A DNA stretch of 64,000 bases, from contig NZ_CP035375.1 of NCBI RefSeq assembly GCF_004118935.1, forward strand, positions 1,550,001 to 1,614,000. The letters run 5' to 3'. How positions within the stretch are numbered: position 1 is the first letter of the stretch; every line of letters begins with the position of its first letter. The notes under the pieces are model-generated. The model saw only the letters and a list, made by a program, of their open reading frames with translations. It had not been told where the DNA came from and searched no databases. Positions 45,446 through 54,245 of the stretch are shown here, in pieces. The position numbers were made by a program, and so were the translations under genes. Source of the stretch: Salinibacterium sp. UTAS2018 (GTDB taxonomy: Bacteria; Actinomycetota; Actinomycetes; Actinomycetales; Microbacteriaceae).

Positions 45446-46855
45446 TTAGCGGCAGGGAGTCATGTTGGCCACTCCGTTACCGAGAGCTCCCGTTCCACCG
45501 AGCAGTACCCGGTTTGAGGTGTCGAAGTCTTTCAGGTTTCCGACGACGCTCTTCGGCACGCAGTTGCCTGGCACTACGTAGAGCGGAGCCGACGTGTTGC
45601 CCGCAAGAGCAGCTCCGGCGAGCGCATCCGCGTATCCAGTACCGACGGCGAAGAAGGCGCGCGGTGCAGTATCGAAGCTGGCGCTATTGATCGCCTGCGA
45701 TGTCGCATAGCGGTCACTACCGGAATAGCGGGTGGTCGAGTCGATGCCGGGCTGGGCATCCAGAGCCTTCATGACCTTTGATGACACAACTCCGGTTCCG
45801 CCGGCAATCATGATGTCCGAGATATCGAGGCGGTCGATCAGTTTGGCTGTCGCACTGTCGATTCCCTTAGCTTTGCCATCGATGAGGATGACGGGGCTTT
45901 CCGTGCTGCCGGCTGCGGCGCTCGCACTCAGCGCATCGGGGTAGTTGGCGCCCGTCGCGAAGAATGCGGTGTCCGCGCCTTGCGGGAATGCCCGCTGGAC
46001 CACGATTCGCGAGGTTTCGTAGCGGCTCGCTCCCCCGTCGCGGCGAATCTTCGGGGCGAGTTTAGAGAGCTGCGAGTAGATGGATTTCGACAGCACACCT
46101 TCACCACCGACGACGACGATGAGTGCCGGCTTGAGACGTTTGATTTCGTTCTTGACGACCGTGGGAAGCCCTGTCGGTGGCGTCAAGAGAAGAGGCCCGC
46201 CCTGCATCGCGGCGGCAGGCGCAGCGCTCAGCGCATCCGGGTAGTTGTCGCCGGTTGCGACATAGATGACGTCTACGCCGGGCTTGTATTCCTGCGAGAT
46301 TGCAACCGCGGTCGAGTAGCGGTCAGCACCAGAGAGGCGCTCGACGCCACTCGGCGCAACGGCCGGTGCGGGAACGCTCTTGCCGTACTTAGCGAAGTTC
46401 TGAACGGCCCAGGTCGTGCCATTGATGGTGAGGAACGAGATACCAATGTGGGTGTAATCGCCCATGATGTTGGCGCGATGCCCGGAGGAGTCCATCCACG
46501 CATCGTGCACGGCGGTCGGTGATGTCCAGCCACGGGCAACGTTCTCAGCTGCACGAGTCCAGCCGCTCTTGATCTGCGACGAGTACTTCGGATTGTGCGC
46601 CATCACCCCGTTGGCCGCCATCTGCTTTGCCCACGCGCTCGATACCGAGCTCAGCGACGAGTCCAACTTCAACGGGCCAAGGCCCTCAGCTGCCCGTGCG
46701 TTGTTGACCAGCGAGAGGATAGTGCCCTCTCCCGATGCCGCTGCTGGCGTCGGCGAAGAGAACGCTAAGCCTGAAGCCAATACCCCCACGATCGCAAACA
46801 TTCCCAATGCGCGTACGACTGTGCGTCGCGCTCGAAACCCCCCGGTTTTTCCCAC
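45446..46855 (-). CDS. Secreted CAP-domain protein with cell-wall-binding repeats
   Basis: About 469 residues. After a Sec signal (RRTVVRALGMFAIVGVLASG, then AAASG) comes a CAP/SCP domain (LVNNARAAEGLGPLKLD, HNPKYSS, AENVARGW, HRANIMGDYTHIGI) and then three cell-wall-binding type 2 repeats (each with RLSG.DRY.TA, YPDALS and GG). These repeats hold the protein on the cell surface; the CAP domain role is unknown. GTG 46855 gives a good signal peptide but I see no strong ribosome site; upstream in-frame starts reach 46978. The leader has a hairpin AGTCCCC/GGGGACT (46891-46910). Confidence 0.88.
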   Translation of the reverse strand: MGKTGGFRARRTVVRALGMFAIVGVLASGLAFSSPTPAAASGEGTILSLVNNARAAEGLGPLKLDSSLSSVSSAWAKQMAANGVMAHNPKYSSQIKSGWTRAAENVARGWTSPTAVHDAWMDSSGHRANIMGDYTHIGISFLTINGTTWAVQNFAKYGKSVPAPAVAPSGVERLSGADRYSTAVAISQEYKPGVDVIYVATGDNYPDALSAAPAAAMQGGPLLLTPPTGLPTVVKNEIKRLKPALIVVVGGEGVLSKSIYSQLSKLAPKIRRDGGASRYETSRIVVQRAFPQGADTAFFATGANYPDALSASAAAGSTESPVILIDGKAKGIDSATAKLIDRLDISDIMIAGGTGVVSSKVMKALDAQPGIDSTTRYSGSDRYATSQAINSASFDTAPRAFFAVGTGYADALAGAALAGNTSAPLYVVPGNCVPKSVVGNLKDFDTSNRVLLGGTGALGNGVANMTPCR

Positions 46856-47084
46856 GAAGTGAACGCTACGCGAGCCCTCAGCGCGCGTATAGTCCCCTCT
46901 TCCGGGGACTGGGCGTACCCAAAACGGGGCACACGGAGTGCCTAAACTAGCGGCTCTTTGGGGATTCAACCCGGCCATTCGGGGGGCAAAACCGGTTTTC
47001 CCGACCGAGCTGAAAAACCACCGGCCTCACGGCGGTCGCTGGGGCGCCTAGGTCGCCCAGGTCGCCTAGAACGCCTAAAACGCG

Positions 47085-47540
47085 TTAGGTCGCCGAAGGA
47101 ATGATCTGGTGCACGAAGCGCGCTTCAGTGAGGATGCGTCGTCGAGAAAAAACCCAACGCCCCTCTTCGCGCACATACTCATCCTCGTACCGAATAAGAA
47201 AGTTGTGCGCGAGGTCGAACGGCAGCCGCTCGTTCTGATGAAAATCTTCATAGAGGTGATGCGCAATGCAGTAGACCTCACCCGTCGCGGTGTCGCCGTC
47301 AACCCGGATCTGCTGGGTGGTGACAGAGTGCAGGGTCTTGGCGTAGCGCTTCAGCTGGTCCCCCGGGATGCGCACCACATCGTCATATCCGCGGGGCGCC
47401 GAGGAGCCGCTCTCGAAAACCACATCGCGCGAAAACAGTGACCGCCAGATCTCGACATCATTCTTATCGAGAGCCATTGCGTAACGGTGGGAGAGGTCTC
47501 GAACGGCGAGTTCGTCGAGCAGAGTGTCAAGAGGGTTCAC
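47085..47540 (-). CDS. SnoaL/NTF2-like protein
   Basis: 151 residues, single SnoaL-like (NTF2 superfamily) domain: LLDELAVRDLSHRYAMALDKNDVEIWRSLFS, then VFESGSSAPRG, TTQQIRVDGDTATGEVYCIAHH and EGRWVFSRRRILTEARF. Proteins of this type are small cone-shaped enzymes or binding proteins, often related to ring-hydroxylating dioxygenase beta subunits. No catalytic assignment is possible here. The intergenic stretch 46856-47084 upstream of the neighbouring CAP gene contains only GC-rich repeats of GTCGCC/CGCCTA. Confidence 0.88.
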   Translation of the reverse strand: MNPLDTLLDELAVRDLSHRYAMALDKNDVEIWRSLFSRDVVFESGSSAPRGYDDVVRIPGDQLKRYAKTLHSVTTQQIRVDGDTATGEVYCIAHHLYEDFHQNERLPFDLAHNFLIRYEDEYVREEGRWVFSRRRILTEARFVHQIIPSAT

Positions 47541-47684
47541 GGCACCACTTTCGTTCGGTTCAGAAAAGCGACTAATCGATCTGGCGATTGCACCATATCA
47601 GCCGCCTTTTCTCCGCTGAAGCCTCCCAGCCGCCGCGAGCGCTAGCGCCACCGCTCAGCCCGACCTGCCCTCCCGCGCGAACAA

Positions 47685-47719
47685 AAAAGCCCCAGATTCT
47701 AAAAGAATCTGGGGCTTTT
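47685..47719. terminator. Terminator of the tRNA-Ser gene
   Basis: Hairpin AAAAGCCCCAGATTC/GAATCTGGGGCTTTT lies directly downstream of the tRNA on the minus strand, followed by a run of T residues there. The long A/T-flanked stem is a classical intrinsic terminator, and symmetric enough to work in both directions. Confidence 0.9.
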
Positions 47720-47722
47720 CTT

Positions 47723-47812
47723 TGGCGGTACCGGTGGGATTTGAACCCACGGTGCGCTTTCACACACACAACTTTTCGAGAGTTGCACCTTCGGCCGCTC
47801 GGACACGGTACC
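47723..47812 (-). tRNA. tRNA-Ser (anticodon CGA)
   Basis: On the minus strand the acceptor GGTACCG (47812-47806) pairs with CGGTACC before a G discriminator and an encoded CCA (47725-47723). The anticodon arm has loop CTCGAAA, giving CGA, for codon UCG. The long variable arm is that of a class II tRNA and the T-arm carries GGTTCAAATCC. Without CCA the gene spans 47726-47812. Confidence 0.95.
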
Positions 47813-47848
47813 GGGAGAGAGTTTAGTACAGATATCAGCGACGTGCGT

Positions 47849-48445
47849 TCACGAGTTCTGGCGCATCCAACTGAGACCGTGCAGGAGCAGCGCGCCGACC
47901 AGAGAAAGGGAGCCGAACGAGAACCCGATGGGCGCTACCGACTGCACTGTTGCGACCATTTCGTAACTCGCCACATCGATGTTTCCCACGCCATAAAGGA
48001 TGCTGTTGGCCCACCATAAAGCGGTCGAAGCGGCCGCGAGCCCGGCGACACCGAGGGCCCACAGCGCATAGAGCCATGGGTTGCGAGCGAGGCTAGTGGG
48101 TTCGGCCGGCGCCGCCACCTCCGTCGGCTCTCCCGAGTCATCTACATATTGCGATTGCCCTGCCTGCTGGCCAGGAGAGTTCGCCGTTTCCGGTGCGAGC
48201 GACGGCGACTGGGCAGGCGACGAAGACGGTACTGGTCGCGCTGGCGGTACTGGTGGCGCTGATGGCGAAGATGGCGAAGATGGAGGCGTAGTCGTAGTCG
48301 TAGTCGTCGGCGTCGGCGTCGGCGTCGGCATCAGCGGAGCGAAGATGTCGGTCCCCGCGGCGTCGGCCTGCTCGCCAGGCTCCCCCGTTGCGTAGCCACG
48401 CTGGAATGCAGCATCGAACCGAGGATCGAAATTGTTGCTGGCCAC
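47849..48445 (-). CDS. Hypothetical protein, Pro/Thr-rich linker and two membrane helices
   Basis: 198 residues. The N-terminal 35 residues are polar (MASNNFDPRFDAAFQRGY), residues about 38-110 are an extreme Pro/Thr/Ser-rich linker (PTPTPT, then a run of seven Thr, SSPSSPS) encoded by hexanucleotide repeats, and residues about 130-195 form two helices, NPWLYALWALGVAGLAAAST and SVAPIGFSFGSLSLVGALLL. GTG 48445 with AAGGGAG upstream sets the start. Probably a membrane-anchored protein; function unknown. Not part of the oppositely oriented sulfur operon. Confidence 0.75.
   Translation of the reverse strand: MASNNFDPRFDAAFQRGYATGEPGEQADAAGTDIFAPLMPTPTPTPTTTTTTTPPSSPSSPSAPPVPPARPVPSSSPAQSPSLAPETANSPGQQAGQSQYVDDSGEPTEVAAPAEPTSLARNPWLYALWALGVAGLAAASTALWWANSILYGVGNIDVASYEMVATVQSVAPIGFSFGSLSLVGALLLHGLSWMRQNS
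48289..48331 (-). repeat. Hexanucleotide/trinucleotide tandem repeats inside a gene
   Basis: About three to four copies of GTAGTC followed by four copies of GTCGGC on the plus strand, coding the Thr-run and PT repeats of the 198-residue protein. Units are multiples of three, so changes in copy number would keep frame. Confidence 0.75.
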
Positions 48446-48560
48446 GTGGAAGCTCCCTTGTTCGTCGCTCCATCGTAAACACGATCGGCGCAAAATCGCG
48501 CATTCCTCAGCAATCTGACAACCGCCCCGTTTCGCCCGACGAGAACACGCAGTAGGCTGC

Positions 48561-48578
48561 CATACCCCTAGGGGTATG
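48561..48578 (+). promoter_or_regulatory. CsoR-family operator before the sulfur operon
   Basis: CATACCCCTAGGGGTATG is an 18-base perfect palindrome ending 8 bases before the ATG at 48587. It shares the ATACCCC/GGGGTAT arms with the csoR operator at 14178 but has a 2-base instead of 3-base centre. The operon's own CstR-like gene is the natural ligand-responsive repressor. The start of translation so close suggests a very short or absent leader. Confidence 0.85.
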
Positions 48579-48586
48579 CTCGACTG

Positions 48587-50242
48587 ATGAGCACCGCCAG
48601 CACCCCACGCCCCCGCCGCATTCTCGTCATTGGTGGCGTCGCGGCCGGAATGTCCTTCGCCACCCGCATGCGTCGCCGCGATGAGCGCGCCGAAATCGTG
48701 ATCTTCGAACGCAGCGGTCACGTCTCGTTCGCCAATTGCGGCCTCGCCTATTACTTGGGCGGCGTCATCACCGAGCGAGACGAGCTCCTGCTCCAAACGC
48801 CCGCCAGCCTCGGCAGCCGCTTCGGTCTCGACGTTCGTGTCAACCACGAAGTCACCACGATCAACCCGGCGGGCCACACCATCACGGTGCACAACCGCGA
48901 CGACGACACCACGAACACCGAGCACTTCGACGAGCTCGTCATTGCTACCGGCGCGAGTGCGGCCATCCCGGCCATCCCCGGCAGCGAACGGATGCTCGTG
49001 CTTCGCAACATCGAAGACGTCGACGCCCTCCACTCTTCCCTCGGCGACCTCGACCCAACGACCGCGAACGTAGTCGTGCTTGGCGCTGGCTACATCGGCG
49101 TCGAAATGGCCGAGAACCTGGCCAAGCGCGGCCTCAACGTCACCCTTGTGCAGCGCCCCGCCCACATTCTGGGCACTCTCGATGCCGAGATGGTCACGCC
49201 CGTCGAAGCCCATTTGCGCGCCAACGGCATCGACTTACGCCTCGGAACAGAAGCGGTAGCGGTGGATGCCTCCTCCGTGCGCCTCAGCGATGGCACAAGC
49301 GTCGAGGCAGACGTCGTTGTCGCGGCCATCGGAGTTCGCCCCGACAATGCCCTCGCCGTACACGCTGGCCTCGCCACTGGAGCCGCGGGCGGCATCCGTG
49401 TGGGAGCCGGCTACAAGACCAGCGAGCCACACATCTATGCCGTCGGCGATGTCGCCGAAAAGGTCGGCGCGATCAGTGGCGAACACGAGCTCGTCGCCCT
49501 CGCCGGTCCGGCCAACCGCGACGGCCGCTACCTTGCCGACACCCTCGCGGGCGACGATGTGGCCTCGAAGCCCGCCCTCGGCACAGCGATCGTGGGAGTC
49601 TTCGATCTGACCGTCGCAAGCCTCGGCTCGACTGAGCGCGCGCTGCGGGCCGCCGGCCGCGACATCCGCGTCATTCACACCCACCCCGTGTCTCACGCTG
49701 GCTACTACCCCGGCGCTCAGTCGCTCTCCCTCAAGCTCATTGTCGACGCCGCGACCGACCTCATTTTGGGGGCTCAGGCCGTGGGCCAAGAGGGCGTCGA
49801 CAAACGCATGGACGTTCTTGCCACCGCCACGAGCTTCGGCATTACCGCGAGCGCTCTCGCGGACCTCGAACTCGCCTACGCGCCCCAGTACGGCTCCGCC
49901 AAAGACCCCATCAACCACCTCGGTTATGTTGCGAAGAACCTTCGCGACGACCTCAGCGCCTCGGTTCAGTGGCACGAAATCGACGCTGAACTCGCGGCAG
50001 GAACGCTGCTGGTGGATGTTCGCACTGCCGCCGAATTCGAACGCGGCGCCATCCCGCACGCCGTCAACATTCCGCTGGACGAGCTTCGCGGCCGCCTCGA
50101 CGAACTCGGTGACCGCCGCGTCATCGTGCACTGCCAGGTGGGCCAGCGCGGCCACACCGCCGTACGCATTCTCGCCCAGAATGGTTTCGATGCCGTGAAC
50201 CTCGACGGTGGCTACCGCACGTGGAGTGCGGCCACGGCCTAG
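48587..50242 (+). CDS. CoA-disulfide reductase-like flavoprotein with rhodanese domain
   Basis: 551 residues. FAD-binding GGVAAGMSFATRMRRRD, the active cysteine in SFANCGLAYYLGG, NAD-binding GAGYIGVEMAENLA, and a C-terminal rhodanese domain with the loop CQVGQRG. This is the CoADR-RHD (persulfide reductase) group, which handles CoA and sulfur persulfides. First gene of an operon with a second rhodanese and a CstR-like sensor. Start ATG 48587 is fixed by the operator just upstream. Confidence 0.93.
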   Translation: MSTASTPRPRRILVIGGVAAGMSFATRMRRRDERAEIVIFERSGHVSFANCGLAYYLGGVITERDELLLQTPASLGSRFGLDVRVNHEVTTINPAGHTITVHNRDDDTTNTEHFDELVIATGASAAIPAIPGSERMLVLRNIEDVDALHSSLGDLDPTTANVVVLGAGYIGVEMAENLAKRGLNVTLVQRPAHILGTLDAEMVTPVEAHLRANGIDLRLGTEAVAVDASSVRLSDGTSVEADVVVAAIGVRPDNALAVHAGLATGAAGGIRVGAGYKTSEPHIYAVGDVAEKVGAISGEHELVALAGPANRDGRYLADTLAGDDVASKPALGTAIVGVFDLTVASLGSTERALRAAGRDIRVIHTHPVSHAGYYPGAQSLSLKLIVDAATDLILGAQAVGQEGVDKRMDVLATATSFGITASALADLELAYAPQYGSAKDPINHLGYVAKNLRDDLSASVQWHEIDAELAAGTLLVDVRTAAEFERGAIPHAVNIPLDELRGRLDELGDRRVIVHCQVGQRGHTAVRILAQNGFDAVNLDGGYRTWSAATA

Positions 50243-50301
50243 ACCAGCGGCTTCGCCCTCCACCAATCGCTCACGCACCTCATTCACCCCTAAGGAACCA
50301 C

Positions 50302-50604
50302 ATGATCACCATCACCCCCAAGACACTCTCTGAACTCACCAACCCCGTCATCGTTGATGTGCGCGAACCGGTCGAATACGTTTCGGGGCATGCGCCCGCG
50401 GCGGCCAGCATTCCACTCGGTGAACTTGTCGCCCGCGTCGAAGAGATCGACCGCGATGACACCGTCTACGTCATTTGCGAAAGTGGCGGACGCAGCGCTC
50501 AGGCCGTCGAATGGCTCAGCACTCAAGGCTTCGACGCCGTCAACGTCGAAGGTGGCACGTCGGCGTGGCGCAACGCTGGCCTGCCTGTCACGAAGGGCAA
50601 CTGA
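50302..50604 (+). CDS. Single-domain rhodanese
   Basis: 100 residues. IVDVREPVEYVSGHAPAAASIPLGEL and the active loop CESGGRS are typical. ATG 50302 follows TAAGGA. It likely moves sulfane sulfur between the CoADR-type enzyme and acceptors. The next gene starts 2 bases after its stop. Confidence 0.93.
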   Translation: MITITPKTLSELTNPVIVDVREPVEYVSGHAPAAASIPLGELVARVEEIDRDDTVYVICESGGRSAQAVEWLSTQGFDAVNVEGGTSAWRNAGLPVTKGN

Positions 50605-50606
50605 TC

Positions 50607-50939
50607 ATGGCGACGGATGCTGCAGCTACCGCCACCGCGGAAACCACGGCAGTTGCTGCCGATGCTGGCCACGATCCCGAAGCGATGCGCAAGGTGATGA
50701 ATCGCCTCAAGCGCGCCGAGGGACAGCTTCGCGCCCTCATCGAATCGATGGGCGCGGACTCGAATTGCAAGGATGTTGTGACGCAGCTTTCGGCTGTGAG
50801 CAAGGCCCTCGATCGCGCTGGCTTCATGATCATCGCCAACGCCTTGCAGTCGTGCTCGACCGAAGACGCTGATGGTCAGGGTAGCCACGATGGGATGACG
50901 AAAGACGACATCGAGAAGCTGTTCCTCACCCTCGCGTAG
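50607..50939 (+). CDS. cstR: CstR-like persulfide-sensing repressor (CsoR family)
   Basis: 110 residues. DNA-contact element RLKRAEGQLRALIESM matches the CsoR family. The metal or thiol site aligns as Cys54 and Cys83, spaced exactly as Cys35 and Cys64 of the copper CsoR in this window, but the position of the essential His (CsoR His60) is Ala79. Loss of the His with both Cys kept is the mark of CstR persulfide sensors, which form di- or polysulfide cross-links. Being last in the sulfane-sulfur operon supports this. An Ala-rich N-terminal tail of about 20 residues is extra. Confidence 0.9.
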   Translation: MATDAAATATAETTAVAADAGHDPEAMRKVMNRLKRAEGQLRALIESMGADSNCKDVVTQLSAVSKALDRAGFMIIANALQSCSTEDADGQGSHDGMTKDDIEKLFLTLA

Positions 50940-50970
50940 CGGTGTCAGTCGTGCCGCCTACTCTTGAACC

Positions 50971-52326
50971 ATGGCCCGAGCTGTAAGTAATTTTCGCTGC
51001 ACTGAGTGCGGCTGGACCTCCATTAAATGGGTAGGCCGCTGCGGCGAATGTCAGCAGTGGGGCACTGTGACCGACGCGGGTACTGCCACCGGCATCACGA
51101 AGCGCGTCTCCACCGTCGCAGTCTCTGAGGCACGCGGCGCACGCTCGATCACCGAGATCGGCGCTGAGTCGGTCGCACACTGGCCGAGCGGCATCGCCGA
51201 GTTCGACCGGGTACTTGGCGGCGGCGTTGTTCCCGGAGCCGCCATTCTGTTGAGTGGCGAGCCCGGCGTGGGCAAATCGACGCTACTTCTTGAGGTCGCG
51301 TCGCGCGCAGCGGCATCCGGCCAGCGCGTGTTGTACGTCACAGCCGAAGAGTCAGTCAGTCAGGTGCGGCTGCGCGCCGAGCGCACCAACGCCCTGCACC
51401 CCTCGCTCTTCTTGGCGGCCGAAACCGATCTCGGCACCATCCTCGGCCAAATCGACCACGTCAAACCCCAGCTCGTCATCGTCGACTCGGTGCAGACCGT
51501 TGCCTCCGCCGCGACTGAGGGCATTGCCGGCGGGCCGTCGCAAGTGCGCGAAGTCGCCTCCACGCTCATCCGTGTCAGCAAAGACCAAAATCTGCCCATT
51601 CTGCTCGTCGGTCACGTCACTAAAGACGGCAGCATCGCGGGGCCCCGCCTGCTCGAACACCTGGTGGATGTCGTGCTGCAGTTCGAGGGCGATCGCCAGA
51701 CCGCGCTGCGCTTTGTGCGCGCACACAAGAACCGTTTCGGCTCCACCGAAGAAGTTGGATGCTTTGAGATGACCGGCGAAGGCATCGCCGAAGTCTCCGA
51801 CCCCAGTGGCCTGTTCCTCTCCCACGCGCGTCAGCCCGTCAGCGGCACGTGCGTGACTATCGCTCTAGAAGGCAGACGTGCCCTCCCGGTAGAGGTTCAG
51901 GCGCTCATCGTGAAATCCCAAGCTCCCCAGCCGCGACGCGTCGTGAACGGCGTTGACGCCTCGCGCGTGGCCATGCTGCTGGCGGTGCTCGAGCGGCGCG
52001 CGGGAATTCCGCTGTCTACCTTCGACGTGTATGTCTCGACGGTGGGCGGCATCCGCGTCACTGAGCCCGGCGCCGACTTGGCGATCGCTCTCGCCATTGC
52101 CAGCGCCTACAAAGACAAAGCTTTCTCGGCCACCATGGCTGTCGTCGGCGAGATCAGCCTCGCAGGCGAAATTCGCCCCGCCTCTTCGTCGAAGCAGCGG
52201 CGCGCCGAAGCAACTCGTCTCGGGTTTGGCACCGTGATCGATTCAGAGGCTGCTCATGTTCGCGAAGCGCTGCGCCTCGCCTTCGCCGGCGCCACTGACG
52301 AGCGCGTTCAGATTCCCGAGTTCTAG
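50971..52326 (+). CDS. radA: DNA repair protein RadA
   Basis: 451 residues. N-terminal four-cysteine zinc finger (CTECG...CGEC), RecA-like core with Walker A GEPGVGKST, the RadA-specific KNRFGS motif, and a C-terminal Lon-like domain (LPVEVQALIVKSQAP, GGIRVTEPGADLAIALAIASAYKDK). RadA drives branch migration in recombination. Start ATG 50971. Independent of the sulfur operon, although only 31 bases separate them. Confidence 0.96.
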   Translation: MARAVSNFRCTECGWTSIKWVGRCGECQQWGTVTDAGTATGITKRVSTVAVSEARGARSITEIGAESVAHWPSGIAEFDRVLGGGVVPGAAILLSGEPGVGKSTLLLEVASRAAASGQRVLYVTAEESVSQVRLRAERTNALHPSLFLAAETDLGTILGQIDHVKPQLVIVDSVQTVASAATEGIAGGPSQVREVASTLIRVSKDQNLPILLVGHVTKDGSIAGPRLLEHLVDVVLQFEGDRQTALRFVRAHKNRFGSTEEVGCFEMTGEGIAEVSDPSGLFLSHARQPVSGTCVTIALEGRRALPVEVQALIVKSQAPQPRRVVNGVDASRVAMLLAVLERRAGIPLSTFDVYVSTVGGIRVTEPGADLAIALAIASAYKDKAFSATMAVVGEISLAGEIRPASSSKQRRAEATRLGFGTVIDSEAAHVREALRLAFAGATDERVQIPEF

Positions 52327-52431
52327 GCCCCGGCCTCACTTAGCTTTCACGCAGCCCCGTGGTTCGCCGCTGCAGCTGCCGTGGTCAAGCGAAGCGTTCG
52401 CCGCAACACCGTCGCCCCCCCCCTAACGCAA

Positions 52432-52465
52432 CAACGGCGACCCGTCTGAAGACGAGTCGCCGTTG
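52432..52465. terminator. Bidirectional terminator between radA and the DUF2510 gene
   Basis: CAACGGCGAC-CGTC-TGAA-GACG-GTCGCCGTTG forms a near-perfect stem-loop in the 165-base gap between convergent genes. Confidence 0.75.
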
Positions 52466-52491
52466 CAACTGAAACTGTGGAAGCCGAGTGG

Positions 52492-53601
52492 CTAGCCGAA
52501 CAGGGTCCAGAGACCCCAGTCCTCTACGCGCCAGCTGATCCAGCCGTTTTCGCGCTGCAAGCTCACCAGAATCGAGTCGCTCTGCCCATTTGCGGGCTTC
52601 ACTGCGCGACACGTAAAGGTGTCACCGATCAGCACCGGCGGTGTCGCCGGGCAGTCGAGTTCAATGTTTGCACCGAGCGCTGACGCCTGCGCCTGAATCG
52701 AATCTTCGATCTGACCGCTAAACGTCTGCGGGATGAGCGAAATGATGAGCCCCGGAAGAATCAGCATGCCGATTACGAGCGAGACGAGAGTTGCTGACCA
52801 AGTGGCGATCGGGGCGATGCCCTTACCGGTCTCGCGCATAGTGCGGATACCGCGCATGACCAGGTAGACCGGTGCGGTCAAGAATGCCCACGCAGCATTT
52901 GCGGGGTTCTCGTGACCCCAGACCTGCAGAAGCAGGTTGTCGTACGCGGCAAGGCCGAGAACCACAATGTAGGGAGCGATCCAGACAACGAGCAGCAGCG
53001 GCAGGTTCGCACCGAGCCCCGCACCCGCGATGAGGAACATGCTGGTCAGGAGTTGCACGAGCGGCAAAATGGCGATGAGCCACACTGCTGCGTTGTAAGT
53101 ACGGTGTTGGCGGATCTCGCGCTCAGGCGCTGCCTCTTCTTCGGCATAGGAACTCAGCGTGGATGCGCCGGGCATAGTGTTCGCGTGAGCGGCGGCAGCC
53201 TTAGGCAGCAGCAGAGGTTCGTCGACTTCGCGCGTCTCGTCGGCCGGAGCTTCGAGTTCACGCAGTGTCATCGCCAGTAGAGGCTGAGCGCTGAGTTCAT
53301 CATGAACGGGCGCCGTCTCTGGCTCCGGTTCGCTCAGAGTCTCGGTGGTCAGGAAGCCTTCGGCACCATCGCGATCGCTATCGCGCTGCGAGCGACGTGA
53401 CGGGTACCCGCCGATGTCATCCTCGAAGTCGTCATCGTCATCCGCAAAGGCCAGCTTGGTCGCTGACGGCTGCACAACGATAGGGGCACGGGCGTCTGAG
53501 GTGTGCTCAGTCCACGCTTGGGCATCCCACCAACGCAACTGGGGCAAACCTAGAGGGTCTGGGTACCATCCCGCTGGCACACCGAAACTGTTGTCTTCCA
53601 C
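52492..53601 (-). CDS. DUF2510/DUF4333 membrane protein
   Basis: 369 residues. N-terminal DUF2510 (GWYPDPLG....RWWDAQAWTEH), a long acidic linker, four hydrophobic segments between about residues 175 and 285 (AVWLIAILPLVQLLTSMFLI and others), and a C-terminal extracytoplasmic DUF4333-like domain with a Cys pair (LDCPATPPVLIGDTFTC). This combination is common in actinobacteria; function unknown. ATG 53601 lies in TTCCACGTGGAA. Confidence 0.88.
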   Translation of the reverse strand: MEDNSFGVPAGWYPDPLGLPQLRWWDAQAWTEHTSDARAPIVVQPSATKLAFADDDDDFEDDIGGYPSRRSQRDSDRDGAEGFLTTETLSEPEPETAPVHDELSAQPLLAMTLRELEAPADETREVDEPLLLPKAAAAHANTMPGASTLSSYAEEEAAPEREIRQHRTYNAAVWLIAILPLVQLLTSMFLIAGAGLGANLPLLLVVWIAPYIVVLGLAAYDNLLLQVWGHENPANAAWAFLTAPVYLVMRGIRTMRETGKGIAPIATWSATLVSLVIGMLILPGLIISLIPQTFSGQIEDSIQAQASALGANIELDCPATPPVLIGDTFTCRAVKPANGQSDSILVSLQRENGWISWRVEDWGLWTLFG

Positions 53602-53807
53602 GTGGAACAGAGTAACTGGCTCAGACAGGGGATAGAAAGGCCTGTTTATAACATTGATGGCGGCGTGAGTCTGGATGTAACCCTAAAGAGTGCCGAAATT
53701 GGCTGTAAATGGTCTATTTTGACCCATTTGTCCCCTGAACTGGGTCAGCGGTTGAACCAAACTAGTTCGGTCCCGCGGGAAGAAAAAATCAGGCGCGGCG
53801 ACGCCCG

Positions 53808-54233
53808 TCACGAAAGTGTGAGGGCATCCAGAATGTCGTCGGCCGATGCCTGCATCGCGTGGGGACCGGCCACGTCAAACCAGACGGACTCCAGCACTCC
53901 CTTATTGGTCTCCAGAAAAGCCTGAAGGTCCTCCGCGCGGTATGCCACGACTTGGTGATCTGACTCTTCAGGAAGCATCGCCACATAGGTGTCAACAGAC
54001 GAGAACAGCAACAGCATGTACTTGTCAGCATCCCCGCGCCGGAAGACCCGCACCTGAGGCTCGGCAGCATCCGCCGCACTGTCGCCGTTACCGATTTCTA
54101 CCAGCATGGGAACCATCACTCGATCGTTGCGCAGTGCGAGCGCCACCGATGTCGGGTCGCCTGCTTCAAGCGCCTGCGCGAGCATGGGGGAACTAAATTC
54201 GGCGCTTTGCGCCGCAGAGGTTGAAGAAGACAT
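53808..54233 (-). CDS. SseB-domain protein
   Basis: 141 residues, SseB N-terminal-type domain: LAQALEAGDPTSVALALRNDRVMVPMLVEI, VFRRGDADKYMLLLFSSVDTYVAML and a final VWFDVAGPHAMQASADDILDAL. Cytoplasmic. The stop region is followed by a 206-base gap up to the DUF2510 start. It is the distal gene of the three-gene minus-strand run acetyltransferase-membrane protein-SseB (12-base gap to the middle gene). Confidence 0.85.
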   Translation of the reverse strand: MSSSTSAAQSAEFSSPMLAQALEAGDPTSVALALRNDRVMVPMLVEIGNGDSAADAAEPQVRVFRRGDADKYMLLLFSSVDTYVAMLPEESDHQVVAYRAEDLQAFLETNKGVLESVWFDVAGPHAMQASADDILDALTLS

Positions 54234-54245
54234 GGCCTATCCGGG

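Noticed and set aside
46856..47084. c-di-AMP (ydaO-type) riboswitch before the CAP gene
   Set aside because: A GGGTTGAATCC stretch resembles part of the motif, and such switches precede wall genes in actinobacteria, but the conserved GTCAGCTAACC-type region is absent. An Infernal search could reverse this.
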